DNA from: Haematobia irritans
Taxonomy: Eukaryota; Arthropoda; Insecta; Diptera; Muscidae
Length of the DNA: 64,000 nt
NCBI RefSeq assembly: GCF_050003625.1
Contig: NC_134397.1
Span: 221,278,537 to 221,342,536 of the forward strand
Reading direction: 5' to 3'
Of the stretch, positions 63,057 to 64,000 are shown in pieces. The position numbers were made by a program, and so were the translations under genes. The stretch's first letter is position 1; the number at the start of each line of letters is the position of its first letter. The notes under the pieces are model-generated. The model was not told where the DNA came from and did not search any database. It saw only the letters and a list, made by a program, of their open reading frames with translations.

Positions 63057-64000
63057 CACGGATGAAAAAGACTGTTTTTCATATGTTTGGCTATAAACAT
63101 TATATGTTTGGAACACAAATTTTTAAACACAATATTTTTGAGTGCAAGCATATAATGTTCATAAACTAGCATAACATGTGTGGGACATATATGTTAATAT
63201 GTTAGAACATATTATGTTTGGGGCATAAAATGTTTGTAAATATAATATGCTTGGATGCAAACATATATTAATTTAGAAATAGCCTATAAACATATATGTG
63301 TTTAGTAGCTTGGAGCGCTATTTAACAGGGAGCGATATTGAATTAAGTTGGTGGTTGTTGCTTGTTATTACAAAATTAACATTTTATTTTTCCTTGGGCA
63401 ATTGATCAGCTACTTCTTTGATCCTTACAAACTGTGTGGTCCGCTGTTCGAATCCCCGTCCGGCAAAAGGTAAAATTAAAATAAAAAAAAAATCATACAA
63501 TTGAATAATTTCTTCTACAATGTTTGTATTACAGAAAAAGGTGCTAAGAACTAAAAAATCTCGTGGAAGTGAGAAAGATGTGGGGGAATATACAATTGGG
63601 CAGAAACAAAATTTTGAGCATTCAGGTCGAAAACCTATGTTGTTAGCACCTATATTACCTGTTTATTTTCATAATTCATTATGATTGTAAATATATAAAT
63701 AAATAAATAAAATTTTGAGCACAATATTGTTTGGGAGATTTTTTTTTAAGCATATAATATTTTTGGGTGCAAAATGCTTCCAAACATATTATATGTTCAC
63801 ATAATAACATATTGTTTTTTGGAAGACAACATGATTGAATTTGGATGCAAAAATACAAAATGTTTGGAACTTAGACTACCCAAACATATATTGTTTAGAC
63901 TAATATGCTTTCAAACATATTATATATTGGAAGAGATCAAACATATAAATGTTTGGGCAATACTCAAAAATGTATATGCTTGAAGCAAAATATGTTTGGG
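63057..64000. mobile_element. CAC/GTG element, left part, runs off the window
   Basis: It begins CACGGATGAAAAAGACTG after TA, nearly the same as 55832, but is longer. It contains a module X remnant (63424-63472, B box TGTTCGAATCCCC) and the ATATGTTTGG-rich end region. The right end is not reached by 64000. Confidence 0.75.

Overview
This window looks like nuclear DNA of a higher fly, most likely a muscid such as the horn fly or stable fly. It is AT-rich and gene-poor, and it carries dipteran-type short introns, TATA/initiator promoters, cuticle-type secreted proteins and a very high load of interspersed repeats. An inverted-repeat end at 62979 matches, from memory, the end of the Haematobia irritans mariner Himar1. 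That points to Haematobia or a close relative but does not prove it. No database search was possible, so every family name rests on motifs and ends visible in the sequence.

Only three host protein genes can be supported. (1) A minus-strand gene at 9396-12037 (two coding exons, 859 residues by my count) encodes a secreted, resilin-like structural protein with about 52 YGAP motifs, mostly in an 11-residue (33 bp) repeat. Its last part and 3' flank are tandemly duplicated (7637-8812 and 8813-9988, 1176 bp period), leaving a 5'-truncated pseudogene copy. (2) and (3) are two small secreted four-cysteine proteins related to type-2 chitin-binding domains, at 50797-51218 (+) and 57018-57373 (-). They share the same phase-1 intron after 10 coding bases, so they are paralogues, now about 6 kb apart with transposons between them.

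Nearly everything else is mobile DNA, often nested. The commonest are long non-coding elements of the DINE-1/mini-me/HINE (Helentron-associated) type. They have TATACCC-type subterminal inverted repeats, a GC-rich hairpin just before an ACTTG 3' end, a GTCY microsatellite and internal tandem units. Three sequence families (A, B, C) all use a 153 bp unit. Also present: two DD41D mariner deletion derivatives (17527-18460, 57782-58712); one intact DD37E Tc1-like element (43643-44940) and one decayed copy (54342-55634); a hAT-like composite with an 8 bp target duplication (31494-36401) holding a SINE, a HINE and a LINE fragment; a 421 bp hAT-like MITE; five copies of a tRNA-derived SINE whose tail is (GGTTA)n; several MITE families with CAC...GTG ends and TA or TG duplications, some carrying a head-to-head pair of tRNA-like modules; a 250 bp hairpin MITE; a PIF-like MITE; and arrays of a minisatellite centred on the palindrome TTTTCTATAGAAAA.

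Layout: 1-7600 mixed repeats; 7600-12100 the YGAP gene and its duplication; 12100-31500 repeats and AT-rich intergenic DNA; 31494-36401 hAT-like composite; 36400-50150 HINEs, the CAC element, the intact DD37E copy and the hairpin MITE; 50700-57440 the paralogous small secreted genes with transposons between; 57440-64000 repeats, ending inside a CAC-type element that has split a Himar-type mariner. The intergenic stretches with no supported gene are described individually.
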